Assembly: GCA_964569055.1 (NCBI GenBank)
Contig: CAZMSZ010000490.1
Coordinates: forward strand, 1 to 5,116
DNA length: 5,116 bases
Source of the DNA: JAWLGW01 sp964569055
GTDB taxonomy: Bacteria > Planctomycetota > J058
Reading direction: 5' to 3'
Below, in pieces: positions 1 to 5,116 of this stretch. Position 1 is the stretch's first letter. Each line of letters opens with the position of its first letter. A program made the translations under genes and the position numbers. The notes beneath the pieces are model-generated. The model was not told the origin of the DNA. It made no database searches and saw only the letters and a program-made list of their open reading frames with translations.

Positions 1-503
1 CCGGCGGGGGCGCCGGGGCGGGGTGGAGCGCCCGGGCCTGGCGGACGGGGGCGCTGCTGCTGCGGGCCGCCGGGCACGCGGTGCGGGCCGCTCGGCGGCG
101 CCGGTCGCGCCGACGCGCCGGGCTGCGCGGGAGCGGGCGGGCGCTTCCCCGCCGCGGGCCGCGGCGCGGCGGGCCGCTGCGGCGGCCCGGTCTTCGCCGG
201 GGGCGGAGGCGCGGCGGCGGCGGGATCGGTGCCCATGGCCACGTCGATCAGGCGGACCGTCTTGCCCACCCGCTCGGGCGCGTCGAACTTCGAGCGGTCG
301 AGCACGTTGAGGTCGAGGTCGCCCAGCTTGACCGCGCGCTTGTCGACGGTCTGCCGCTGCTCCTTCTTCTCCCAGGGGGAAGCGCCGAAGAACAGCCCGT
401 CGTCGGGGCTCTCCTTCTTCTCCTCGTTCATCCTGCGCGCGACCTTCCCCTCCTCGCGGCGGCGCTGCTCCTTGTAGCTGGAGCGGTCAGGGAACGGCTC
501 CAC
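1..503 (-). CDS. Proline/alanine-rich protein of unknown function (incomplete, runs off the left edge)
   Basis: An open frame of 167 codons runs from a GTG at 503 to the window edge with no stop, so the C-terminus is missing. The start is chosen because a near-perfect Shine-Dalgarno (AGGAGGT, 509-515) lies 5 nt upstream. An ATG at 508 sits directly against that site and its frame closes after 26 codons. Residues 1-55 are highly charged (KEQRRREEGK near residue 11, NEEKKES near 26). Residues 55-91 form a more ordered-looking patch with VKLGDLDLNVLDRSKF and GKTVRLIDVAMG. From about residue 93 the chain is almost entirely Pro, Ala, Gly, Arg and Gln and is probably disordered. There is no signal peptide or membrane segment. 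I recognise no family. It is the third leftward gene, after the hub gene, which is where effectors or adaptors often lie in contractile-injection clusters; a role of that kind is inference. The coding call rests on the ribosome site and G/C-rich third codon positions. Confidence 0.75.
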   Translation of the reverse strand, partial: MEPFPDRSSYKEQRRREEGKVARRMNEEKKESPDDGLFFGASPWEKKEQRQTVDKRAVKLGDLDLNVLDRSKFDAPERVGKTVRLIDVAMGTDPAAAAPPPPAKTGPPQRPAAPRPAAGKRPPAPAQPGASARPAPPSGPHRVPGGPQQQRPRPPGPGAPPRPGAPA

Positions 504-508
504 GGCAT

Positions 509-516
509 ACCTCCTC
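509..516 (-). promoter_or_regulatory. Strong ribosome binding site of the Pro-rich gene
   Basis: Read on the minus strand this is GAGGAGGT, nearly a full match to the anti-Shine-Dalgarno. It lies 5 nt before the GTG at 503. It decides the start in favour of GTG over the out-of-frame ATG at 508 and the in-frame ATG at 431. Confidence 0.7.
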
Positions 517-540
517 GCGGCTCGGTTGCCGAACGCGGGC

Positions 541-546
541 ATCATA
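541..546 (-). promoter_or_regulatory. Possible -10 box upstream of the Pro-rich gene
   Basis: Read on the minus strand this is TATGAT, 5 of 6 matches to the sigma-70 -10 consensus in a very GC-rich setting. It would give a leader of about 30 nt ahead of the GTG at 503. The hexamer 17 nt further upstream (TCACCC) is a poor -35, so the call is tentative. If real, the third gene can be expressed separately from the two genes before it. Confidence 0.25.
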
Positions 547-569
547 GACCGTGGACGCAGGTTGGGTGA

Positions 570-589
570 GGGCGCTTCGATCGGCGCCC
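570..589 (-). other. Small GC-rich hairpin after the hub gene
   Basis: GGGCGC and GCGCCC (570-575 and 584-589) form a perfect 6-bp stem with an 8-nt loop. It lies 36-55 nt beyond the hub gene's stop codon on the transcribed strand. No T-run follows, so it does not meet the usual pattern of an intrinsic terminator. It could slow polymerase or protect a 3' end, or be chance in GC-rich sequence. Confidence 0.25.
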
Positions 590-624
590 GTCGCGCAGGT
601 AGGGGTTTCGCTGACCCGCGCGCT

Positions 625-1971
625 TTACTCGCCGCCGAGCTCGGCGAGGCCTTCGGGCGGGGTGAACTCGATCTGCGCCTCGCCGGGGTCGCGGATCCCC
701 TCCACGCGGATCGTCTGCGTCGCGTCGAACGTGCCGCGCTGCTGCTGCCCGTTGGGGAGCGTGACCACGTACGACACGCCCTCGAGCGACTCGCCCGTCT
801 CCGAGCGGACCGTGATCTCGACCCAGCCCGGCTGCTCCTGCTGCTCCTGCTCGCGCGGCGGGACCTCCTCGACCGGGCGATCCTCACCCGCGGTCATGCG
901 CTCGGTGGAGCGGATGAAGTCGAAGTGCGTCGAGAAGCCGACCCCCGGCTCGAAGTGATGCAGGACGCGCGTCACGAAGTGGTCGCCGCCGGCCCGCTCG
1001 CCCACCGCCTCGAACGTGACCTTGACCCCGGCCTCGATCTCGGTCGTGCCCTGGCAGGAGGCCTGCCCCTCGGTGTATCCGGCGCCGAGCTGATTGAGCC
1101 GGGCCTGCGCCAGCGCGGTCGCCTCGGCCGCCACGAACAGCGGGCGGTCCGCGTAGAGCACCTCGCGCGCGCCGTAGGTCTTCTTCGCCAGCGCGGCGCC
1201 CGTGTCGGCGCCGCCCATGAGGTAGCGAATGTCGCCGTCTTCAGCGGTGCCCTCGATCGCGGCCTTGGCCATCATGTCCCAGCCGCGCACGATCACCTTG
1301 GAGACCTGCGCGTCGGTGGTCATGCGGCTGGCGAAGGCGAGCAGGTTCTCGCCCCACTTGAGCGTCATGACCGAGGAGGAGTCGACCGCCTTCTTGAAGC
1401 TCACCTTGCTGTTCTCGCGGTCGACGTCGACCACGCAGTCGAGCAGCGCGGCCCGCTCGCGAATGAAGGCCAGGTTGGTCTGCGCCTGCTGGAACAGGTA
1501 CGGGTGCACGACCTGCGTGTCCTCGACGTCGGCGGTGAGCCCGACCGCGCCGGCGATCTCGCTCACGACGTCGGAGTCCTTCATGTCGAGCCAGGCCTTG
1601 CTCACGCGGCCGCGCTTGAGGCGGTGCTCCTTGTCGAAGGCCACCACCGTCACCACCGCCGGGCCCTGGACGGGGAACTCGCAGTCGCGGCGCACGATCT
1701 CGCCCTTGAAGACCTGCGCCAGCTCCTCCTCGCCCTCGTAGCCCAGCTTGAGCGCGACCTCCTTCCCCTCGGCCAGGGTGTCGGCCTCGCTCCAGCCCAG
1801 GTCATCGTTGGAGAGACGGATCTCGAGGCAGTCGGCCAGCTCGAGGTGGAGGTGCGTCCGCAGCAGGATCACCGACTCCGCGAGCACGGGGTCGACCGGC
1901 TGGCCGCCGACCAGCAGCTCGAACTTGGGGGCGGTGGTGGTCGCGCTCGGGGCCCCGGACTCCTCGCTCAC
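625..1971 (-). CDS. Contractile injection system hub protein, VgrG/Pvc8 type (phage late control gene D family)
   Basis: This 448-residue protein belongs by its features to the gp27-like hub family, which forms the ring joining the tail tube to the spike in phage tails, type VI secretion and extracellular injection systems. Residues 15-100 hold an opening beta domain ending FKGEIVRRDCEF. Residues 105-195 carry the family pattern: VVAFDKEHRLKRGR, the DSDVVSEIAGAVGLTADVED helix-turn, then VHPYLFQQAQTNLAFIRERA. Residues 203-355 are the second hub barrel (LKWGENLLAF, VSKVIVRGWD, HFVTRVLHHFEPG). I see no gp5-like OB-fold or spike repeats. A Glu/Gln-rich linker (about 360-381) leads instead to a short beta domain at 382-437 (GWVEITVRSETGE, VTLPNGQQQRGTFD, RVEGIRDPG) that matches, from memory, the transthyretin-like domain on many VgrG C-termini, used to hold effectors. 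The start is a GTG with GAGGAG 7 nt upstream, 28 bp after the preceding gene, so the two are probably co-transcribed. Family assignment is strong; which type of device it serves is not visible. Confidence 0.88.
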   Translation of the reverse strand: MSEESGAPSATTTAPKFELLVGGQPVDPVLAESVILLRTHLHLELADCLEIRLSNDDLGWSEADTLAEGKEVALKLGYEGEEELAQVFKGEIVRRDCEFPVQGPAVVTVVAFDKEHRLKRGRVSKAWLDMKDSDVVSEIAGAVGLTADVEDTQVVHPYLFQQAQTNLAFIRERAALLDCVVDVDRENSKVSFKKAVDSSSVMTLKWGENLLAFASRMTTDAQVSKVIVRGWDMMAKAAIEGTAEDGDIRYLMGGADTGAALAKKTYGAREVLYADRPLFVAAEATALAQARLNQLGAGYTEGQASCQGTTEIEAGVKVTFEAVGERAGGDHFVTRVLHHFEPGVGFSTHFDFIRSTERMTAGEDRPVEEVPPREQEQQEQPGWVEITVRSETGESLEGVSYVVTLPNGQQQRGTFDATQTIRVEGIRDPGEAQIEFTPPEGLAELGGE

Positions 1972-1978
1972 GCCGTCG

Positions 1979-1984
1979 CTCCTC
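1979..1984 (-). promoter_or_regulatory. Ribosome binding site supporting the GTG start of the hub gene
   Basis: Read on the minus strand this is GAGGAG, 7 nt before the GTG at 1971. It lies within the 28-bp gap after the preceding gene's stop and fixes the non-ATG start. Confidence 0.65.
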
Positions 1985-1999
1985 TAGCCGACGACCGGC

Positions 2000-3127
2000 T
2001 CAGAACCGCCAGGTGAGGGTCGCGCGGACCTCGTGACCCTGCCAGCCCTGCCCTTCCTTCCAGGTGTTGTTGTAGCTGGCGCCGAGGTCGAGGTTCTTGT
2101 TGATGTTCATGTTGACGTAGGCGTTGGTGCCGACGGTGGTCGTGCCGGTCAGGTCCGTCGCGCTCGCGCCCACGCCGAACCTCGTGAGGGTGTTCTGCCC
2201 CTGGACCGTGAAGTCGGCGTTGGCCGAGGCGTCCACGCGGCGCGAGTCGAGCAGGGGGTTGGTCACGCGCAGGCGCGTGCCGAGGTCGACCTTGACGGTG
2301 CTGCTCTGGATCTGGATCCCGGCGCGCGCCTCGACCTGCTTGAGGAAGCGCACCGAGGGGTCGAGCACCACCTTGGGGTCCAGCTTGAGCGTGTGCGAGA
2401 CCCGGCGGGTGCTCTCGCGCACGCGCCGCTCGACCGTCTTGTCGAGCTCCGCGCTCCGCTTGGCGAGCGCGCCGACCTGCTGGTCCGCCGCCTTCGCCTC
2501 TTCGGCCGTGATCTCGCTCCGGCGCGCGACCTCGGTCCGGATGGTCTCGATCTGGCCCTTGATCGTGAGTCGCTCGTGCAGGTAGACCGCCACGTCGGAC
2601 ACGACGTGCTGGACCACGAACAGCGCGTCCTCGACCAGCGGCTGCTGCCCGGCCCACTGCCCGAGCGCGCGTGAGAGCTGAGCCTTGACGTCGGCCGGGA
2701 CCTCGTCGGGGAGCTGCGAGTCGACGAGCTGCCGGATCCCGCGCTCGAGCTGCTTCCGGACGGCGGTCGAGGCCTGCTTCGGCGCGTCGGCCAGCGCGCC
2801 GCCGACCGCCTCGTTGTACTTCTGCTTCAGCTTGCCGTCGACCTGGCCCCGCCGGCGGTGCGCCGAGTCGGCGCGCGCGATCAGCTGGTCCATGTCCTTC
2901 TTGACGTGCTGCTTGAGCAGCTCCGCCCAGTCCTTGGCGTGGGGCGTCAGCTTGACCCAGGCGTCGAGCTCCTTGCACAGCTTGGTGTAGCGCTGCTCGA
3001 ACGGCTTCGCCTTGCCCTTGGGGTCCTTGTAGCCCATGAGCGCCGACTCGAGCGCCAAGCCCAGCTCCCGCAAGAGCTTGTCCGCCTGGCGCTGGAACTC
3101 CTTCATGTCGCGGACGGTGTCGCTCAT
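2000..3127 (-). CDS. Unrecognised protein: helical/coiled-coil body with a beta-barrel-like C-terminus and no signal peptide
   Basis: The ATG at 3127 has GAGGG 6 nt upstream and the frame gives 375 residues. Residues 1-260 are predicted by eye to be almost all helix: charged amphipathic helices at 1-30 and 43-90, a Lys/Arg-rich stretch at 90-135, and a heptad-like coiled coil at about 188-240 (IKGQIETIRTEVARR, VGALAKRSAELDKTVERR). Residues 270-375 switch sharply to alternating polar/hydrophobic strands rich in Thr, Asn, Gly and Val (STVKVDLGTRLRV, ANADFTVQGQ, NAYVNMNINKNLDLGASY). The last residues, VRATLTWRF, show the outer-membrane beta-signal pattern: final Phe with Trp, Leu, Ala and Val at alternate positions before it. 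There is no Sec or Tat signal and no hydrophobic helix at the N-terminus, so export by the usual outer-membrane route is hard to explain. It is the first gene of the leftward cassette and lies 28 bp before the hub gene, so cargo or a structural partner of an injection device is possible. I recognise no family. Confidence 0.85.
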   Translation of the reverse strand: MSDTVRDMKEFQRQADKLLRELGLALESALMGYKDPKGKAKPFEQRYTKLCKELDAWVKLTPHAKDWAELLKQHVKKDMDQLIARADSAHRRRGQVDGKLKQKYNEAVGGALADAPKQASTAVRKQLERGIRQLVDSQLPDEVPADVKAQLSRALGQWAGQQPLVEDALFVVQHVVSDVAVYLHERLTIKGQIETIRTEVARRSEITAEEAKAADQQVGALAKRSAELDKTVERRVRESTRRVSHTLKLDPKVVLDPSVRFLKQVEARAGIQIQSSTVKVDLGTRLRVTNPLLDSRRVDASANADFTVQGQNTLTRFGVGASATDLTGTTTVGTNAYVNMNINKNLDLGASYNNTWKEGQGWQGHEVRATLTWRF

Positions 3128-3146
3128 GGGCAGCCCTCGGGTCCTA

Positions 3147-3175
3147 AGGATAGAACGCCCGCCGCGCGATCGGAA
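3147..3175 (-). promoter_or_regulatory. Possible sigma-70-like promoter of the leftward cassette
   Basis: Read on the minus strand, TTCCGA (3170-3175) and TATCCT (3147-3152) are separated by 17 bp. They match 3 and 4 of 6 consensus positions. Transcription would begin near 3140, giving a leader of only about 13 nt that still contains the GAGGG ribosome site (3134-3138). A perfect TTGACA lies further upstream (3203-3208) but has no -10 at a workable distance. Confidence 0.3.
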
Positions 3176-3217
3176 GCCGGCCCCGGCTCCGAATCAAGTC
3201 CCTGTCAAGAGAAGGGT

Positions 3218-3380
3218 TAGGCTCTGCATCGAAGCTCGGATCGCGCCATCGCGAAGCGATCGACGCCGCTGGCGAGGCGCGAGGAGGGACAGCAATGCAG
3301 CGCATTGTGCCCGACGAGCAACGAAGCCAGCGGCGACGAGGGCGAGCGAGGGCGTGGTCCGAGTTTCGAGACAGAGCCTA
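3218..3380. repeat. 163-bp nested inverted repeat (MITE-like element or structured RNA)
   Basis: The arms 3218-3273 and 3326-3380 are imperfect reverse complements over about 55 nt. The outer 23 nt (3218-3240 with 3358-3380) match at 20 positions and start with a perfect 9-bp TAGGCTCTG/CAGAGCCTA. The next 12 (3241-3252 with 3346-3357) match at 9, with two G-T wobbles. After a small internal loop (3253-3259 against 3340-3345), 3260-3273 pairs with 3326-3339 at 13 of 14 positions, including a perfect 10-bp CGCCGCTGGC/GCCAGCGGCG. The remaining 52-nt loop contains its own hairpin. Both outer ends are TA, which fits a TA target duplication of a small non-autonomous insertion element. The GGCTCTGTCTCGAAAC-like right end recalls IS5-type termini from memory only. 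There is no transposase and no convincing gene within. It ends 8 bp from the stop of the leftward gene at 3389, so it could also act as that gene's transcript end. Confidence 0.75.
3286..3312. other. Inner hairpin in the loop of the large inverted repeat
   Basis: CAATGC (3293-3298) and GCATTG (3302-3307) form a perfect 6-bp stem over a 3-nt AGC loop. Below it, G3292-T3308 can wobble-pair, C3290 pairs with G3309 and GGG (3286-3288) pairs with CCC (3310-3312), leaving A3289 and A3291 as single bulges. It is the apical stem of the 163-bp structure. Confidence 0.55.
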
Positions 3381-3388
3381 TAGCCGAC

Positions 3389-3880
3389 CTATTCCGGGAC
3401 GGAGATCTCCGAGAGGAGCGCGTGGAGCTCGACGTCCTGGCGGACCTGCTCGGCCAGGGCCCGCAGGAAGGGGTCGTGGCGGCTCTTGAGGTCGCGCAGC
3501 ATGCAGGAGAGGTGGGAGGTGCCCGCCTCCCGCTCGCGCGCGTCGATCGCCTCGAGCGCGCGGGTCAGCGCCGCGCCGACCTCCTTGCCCGGGGCCCCGT
3601 AGACGAACTCGGGGTCGAGCAGCCGGAACACGGTGGGGCGCTCGTAGCCGAGGTCGCGCGCGATCCGATCGAGCTCCTCCTGGGCGACCCGCAGGTTCCC
3701 CTCCAGCAGCCGCCGAGTCGCGACGCGCTCGGCATCGCTCGCCCCGGCCATGACCCGCCGGCGCTCGAGCCGGTCGAGCATCTCCAGCGACCAGACCCGC
3801 TTCTGCTGCACGAGGAACGCCTGCTCCAGCAGGCGGCAACGGGTCTCGAGCTCGTGGATGTGGCGCGCGTTCTCGGACAT
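3389..3880 (-). CDS. Helical protein of unknown function
   Basis: With the ATG at 3880 the product is 163 residues and cytoplasmic in appearance, with no signal peptide or membrane segment. Residues 5-40 form a long charged helix with heptad-like spacing (HIHELETRCRLLEQAF, WSLEMLDRLERRR). Residues 50-78 are a second such helix (ATRRLLEGNLRVAQEELDRI), followed by a less regular part with LGYERPTVFRLLDPEFVYG at 77-95, and two more helices to the C-terminus. I recognise no family. A 17-codon longer form starting at ATG 3931 is possible, but that extension uses AT-ending codons (AAA, CCA, TAT, ATT, CAA) unlike the rest and would run deep into the divergent promoter region. The 3880 start lacks a usable ribosome site (AAGG only 1 nt away), so a leaderless message is plausible. 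It is divergent from amrS with 109 bp between, which may mean shared regulation. Its stop lies 8 bp from the large inverted repeat. Confidence 0.75.
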   Translation of the reverse strand: MSENARHIHELETRCRLLEQAFLVQQKRVWSLEMLDRLERRRVMAGASDAERVATRRLLEGNLRVAQEELDRIARDLGYERPTVFRLLDPEFVYGAPGKEVGAALTRALEAIDAREREAGTSHLSCMLRDLKSRHDPFLRALAEQVRQDVELHALLSEISVPE

Positions 3881-3989
3881 GCCTTGAATATAGATCAGCC
3901 GGTGCGGCCTGTTTGGTTTGGGCTTCGCCATGGAGGGCGCCTGCCCTTGCTCTGGTCAGGGCGCGCGGCCCGCTTACCCTGAAGCGGAT
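3881..3989. promoter_or_regulatory. Divergent promoter region between the helical-protein gene and amrS
   Basis: This gap is visibly richer in A/T than its surroundings. Read leftward, TATATT (3887-3892) is a 5-of-6 match to a -10 box and would place the start of transcription at or next to the ATG at 3880. Read rightward, TACCCT (3975-3980) is a weaker -10-like site a few bases before the amrS ATG. No good -35 stands out for either. The individual boxes are uncertain; that the gap carries both promoters follows from gene orientation. Confidence 0.4.
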
Positions 3990-5069
3990 ATGGACGAGTC
4001 TCCGAGGCCTTATCCCGCGCGCTGGTGGCACGAGGTCGCCGGCGGCCGCATCCAGTGCGACCTGTGCCCGCGCTATTGCCGCCCCCGCCCGGGTCAGCGC
4101 GGCATGTGCTACGTGCGCGAGAACGTGGACGGGGCCATGGTCCTCAGCACCTGGGGGCGCAGCAGCGGGTTCTGCGTCGATCCGATCGAGAAGAAGCCGC
4201 TCAACCACTTCCTCCCCGGGAGCAGCGTGCTCTCCTTCGGGACTGCGGGCTGCAACCTCGCCTGCTCGTTCTGCCAGAACTGGGACATCAGCAAGGCGCG
4301 CGACATGGACCGGCTCGCGGCGCGGGCCACCCCCGAGGCGATCGCGGCCAAGGCGCGCGAGCTCGGCTGCGCCAGCGTGGCGTTTACCTACAACGACCCG
4401 GTCGTGTTCGCGGAGTACGCGCTCGACGTGGCGGCCGCCTGCCGCGCGGTGGGCGTGAAGGCCGTGGCCGTGACGGCGGGCTTCATCACCGACCAGGCCC
4501 GACCCGAGTTCTTCGCCGGCATGGACGCCGCCAACGTCGACCTCAAGGCGTTCAGCGAGGGCTTCTACCACCGCAACTGCGCGGGCCAGCTCCGCCCGGT
4601 CCTCGACACCCTGCGCTACCTCGCCCGCGAGACCGACGTGTGGTTCGAGATCACCACGCTCCTGATCCCGGGCGAGAACGACGGCGACGACGAGCTGGCG
4701 CGGCTCTCCGACTGGGTGGTGAGCGAGCTCGGACCCGACGTCCCGCTCCACTTCACCGCGTTCCACCCGGACTACCGCATGCTCGACAAGGAGCGGACCG
4801 CCCCCGAGGTGCTGGCGCGCGCCCGCAGCCGCGCCCGCGCGGCCGGGCTGCGGCACGTCTACACCGGCAACGTCCACGACCAGGGCGGCGGGTCGACCTA
4901 CTGCCACGGCTGCGGCGCCCGCGTGATCGAGCGCGACTGGTTCCGCCTCGGCGAGTACGCCCTCGACGAGGCGGGCGCCTGCCGGACGTGCGGCGCCCAG
5001 CTCCCCGGCCGGTTCGCCGCGCAGCCCGGGAGCTGGGGGCGTCGCCGCCTGCCCGTCTCGATGCGCTAG
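3990..5069 (+). CDS. amrS: AmmeMemoRadiSam system radical SAM enzyme AmrS
   Basis: This 359-residue protein is the radical S-adenosylmethionine member of the AmmeMemoRadiSam set, whose partners carry AMMECR1 and MEMO1-like domains; the reaction is not settled. The iron-sulfur motif CX3CX2C is C88, C92, C95 (GTAGCNLACSFCQNWD). Other family blocks are GRSSGFCVDPIEKKPLNHF (56-74), FTYNDPV (132-138), NVDLKAF (182-188), ITTLLIPGEND (221-231) and HFTAFHPDY (254-262). Before the barrel is a Cys cluster (C23, C26, C30, C40). At the C-terminus two CX2C pairs (C305/C308 and C331/C334) look like a zinc ribbon, as is usual in the family. The protein ends with SWGRRRLPV, also typical, so it appears full length. 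The start at 3990 is preferred over in-frame ATGs at 3918 and 3930, because the intervening codons (CCT, TCT, GGT, GAA, GAT) do not fit the gene's G/C-ending use and would overlap the divergent gene. The ribosome site is weak (GAAG, 5 nt upstream). No partner gene is seen in the window. Confidence 0.94.
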   Translation: MDESPRPYPARWWHEVAGGRIQCDLCPRYCRPRPGQRGMCYVRENVDGAMVLSTWGRSSGFCVDPIEKKPLNHFLPGSSVLSFGTAGCNLACSFCQNWDISKARDMDRLAARATPEAIAAKARELGCASVAFTYNDPVVFAEYALDVAAACRAVGVKAVAVTAGFITDQARPEFFAGMDAANVDLKAFSEGFYHRNCAGQLRPVLDTLRYLARETDVWFEITTLLIPGENDGDDELARLSDWVVSELGPDVPLHFTAFHPDYRMLDKERTAPEVLARARSRARAAGLRHVYTGNVHDQGGGSTYCHGCGARVIERDWFRLGEYALDEAGACRTCGAQLPGRFAAQPGSWGRRRLPVSMR

Positions 5070-5116
5070 TGCCGCGCGGGCGAAGTCCCTTGGAGTAGAC
5101 GCGCGTACGCCGACGT

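Noticed and set aside
570..589. Intrinsic terminator after the hub gene
   Set aside because: The stem is only 6 bp and no T-run follows on the transcribed strand, so it is kept only as a weak hairpin.
526..2016. A 496-codon open frame on the plus strand opposite the hub gene
   Set aside because: It is the antisense of a gene with clear family motifs, its product is a monotonous Leu/Arg/His/Ala chain, and it has no ribosome site. High GC keeps such frames open by chance.
1968..2978. A 336-codon minus-strand frame overlapping the beta-barrel-like gene
   Set aside because: It is a shifted frame of the same strand with Arg/Gly/Ala-rich composition. The chosen frame has a ribosome site, varied composition and a sensible domain layout.
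3191..3208. Perfect TTGACA (minus strand, 3203-3208) as -35 of the leftward cassette
   Set aside because: The sequence 16-18 bp downstream is GGGGCC-like with no resemblance to a -10 box, so the hexamer is probably chance.
3218..3380. Retron-type msr/msd RNA
   Set aside because: The nested hairpin recalls one, but no reverse transcriptase gene follows within the window on either side.
3378..4907. A 509-codon open frame on the minus strand opposite amrS
   Set aside because: It covers both amrS and the unrelated helical-protein gene in another frame, and its product is low-complexity Arg/Ala/Gly without motifs.
4025..5098. A 357-codon plus-strand frame inside amrS
   Set aside because: It is an Arg/Pro-rich shadow of amrS, which carries all catalytic motifs in the other frame.
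5070..5116. A further gene or terminator after amrS
   Set aside because: Only 47 bases remain, with no start preceded by a ribosome site and no convincing hairpin.

Overview
The window is very GC-rich (roughly 70%), with near-total G/C at third codon positions. It holds closely packed genes and no tRNA, rRNA or CRISPR array. The base composition, an AmrS-type radical SAM enzyme and a stand-alone contractile-injection hub protein would fit a Myxococcota-like (deltaproteobacterial) chromosome. That taxonomic guess is inference and only moderately secure.

Left two-thirds (1-3127, all minus strand, read right to left). Three genes lie in a row. The first (3127-2000) encodes a 375-residue unrecognised protein with a helical, coiled-coil-rich body. 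Its C-terminal third is strand-rich and ends like an outer-membrane beta-barrel, yet it has no signal peptide. It is followed 28 bp later by a GTG-started gene (1971-625) for a VgrG/Pvc8-type hub protein (phage late control gene D family). This hub appears to lack the OB-fold spike domain and instead carries a small transthyretin-like C-terminal domain. After a 121-bp gap with a possible promoter and a weak hairpin comes a third gene (503 to the left edge, incomplete), whose product becomes extremely Pro/Ala-rich. Together they look like a cargo/hub cassette of a contractile injection system; the sheath, tube and ATPase genes are not in the window.

Middle (3128-3388). This non-coding stretch holds a possible promoter for the leftward cassette. 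It also holds a striking 163-bp nested inverted repeat (3218-3380), with about 55-nt imperfect arms that begin and end with TA and an inner hairpin in the loop. It could be a MITE-like element or a structured RNA and is the least expected signal in the window.

Right third (3389-5069). A 163-residue helical protein of unknown function (minus strand, 3880-3389) is divergent from amrS (plus strand, 3990-5069), the radical SAM member of the AmmeMemoRadiSam set. The 109-bp divergent region is comparatively AT-rich and probably carries both promoters. The last 47 bases (5070-5116) show nothing I can support.
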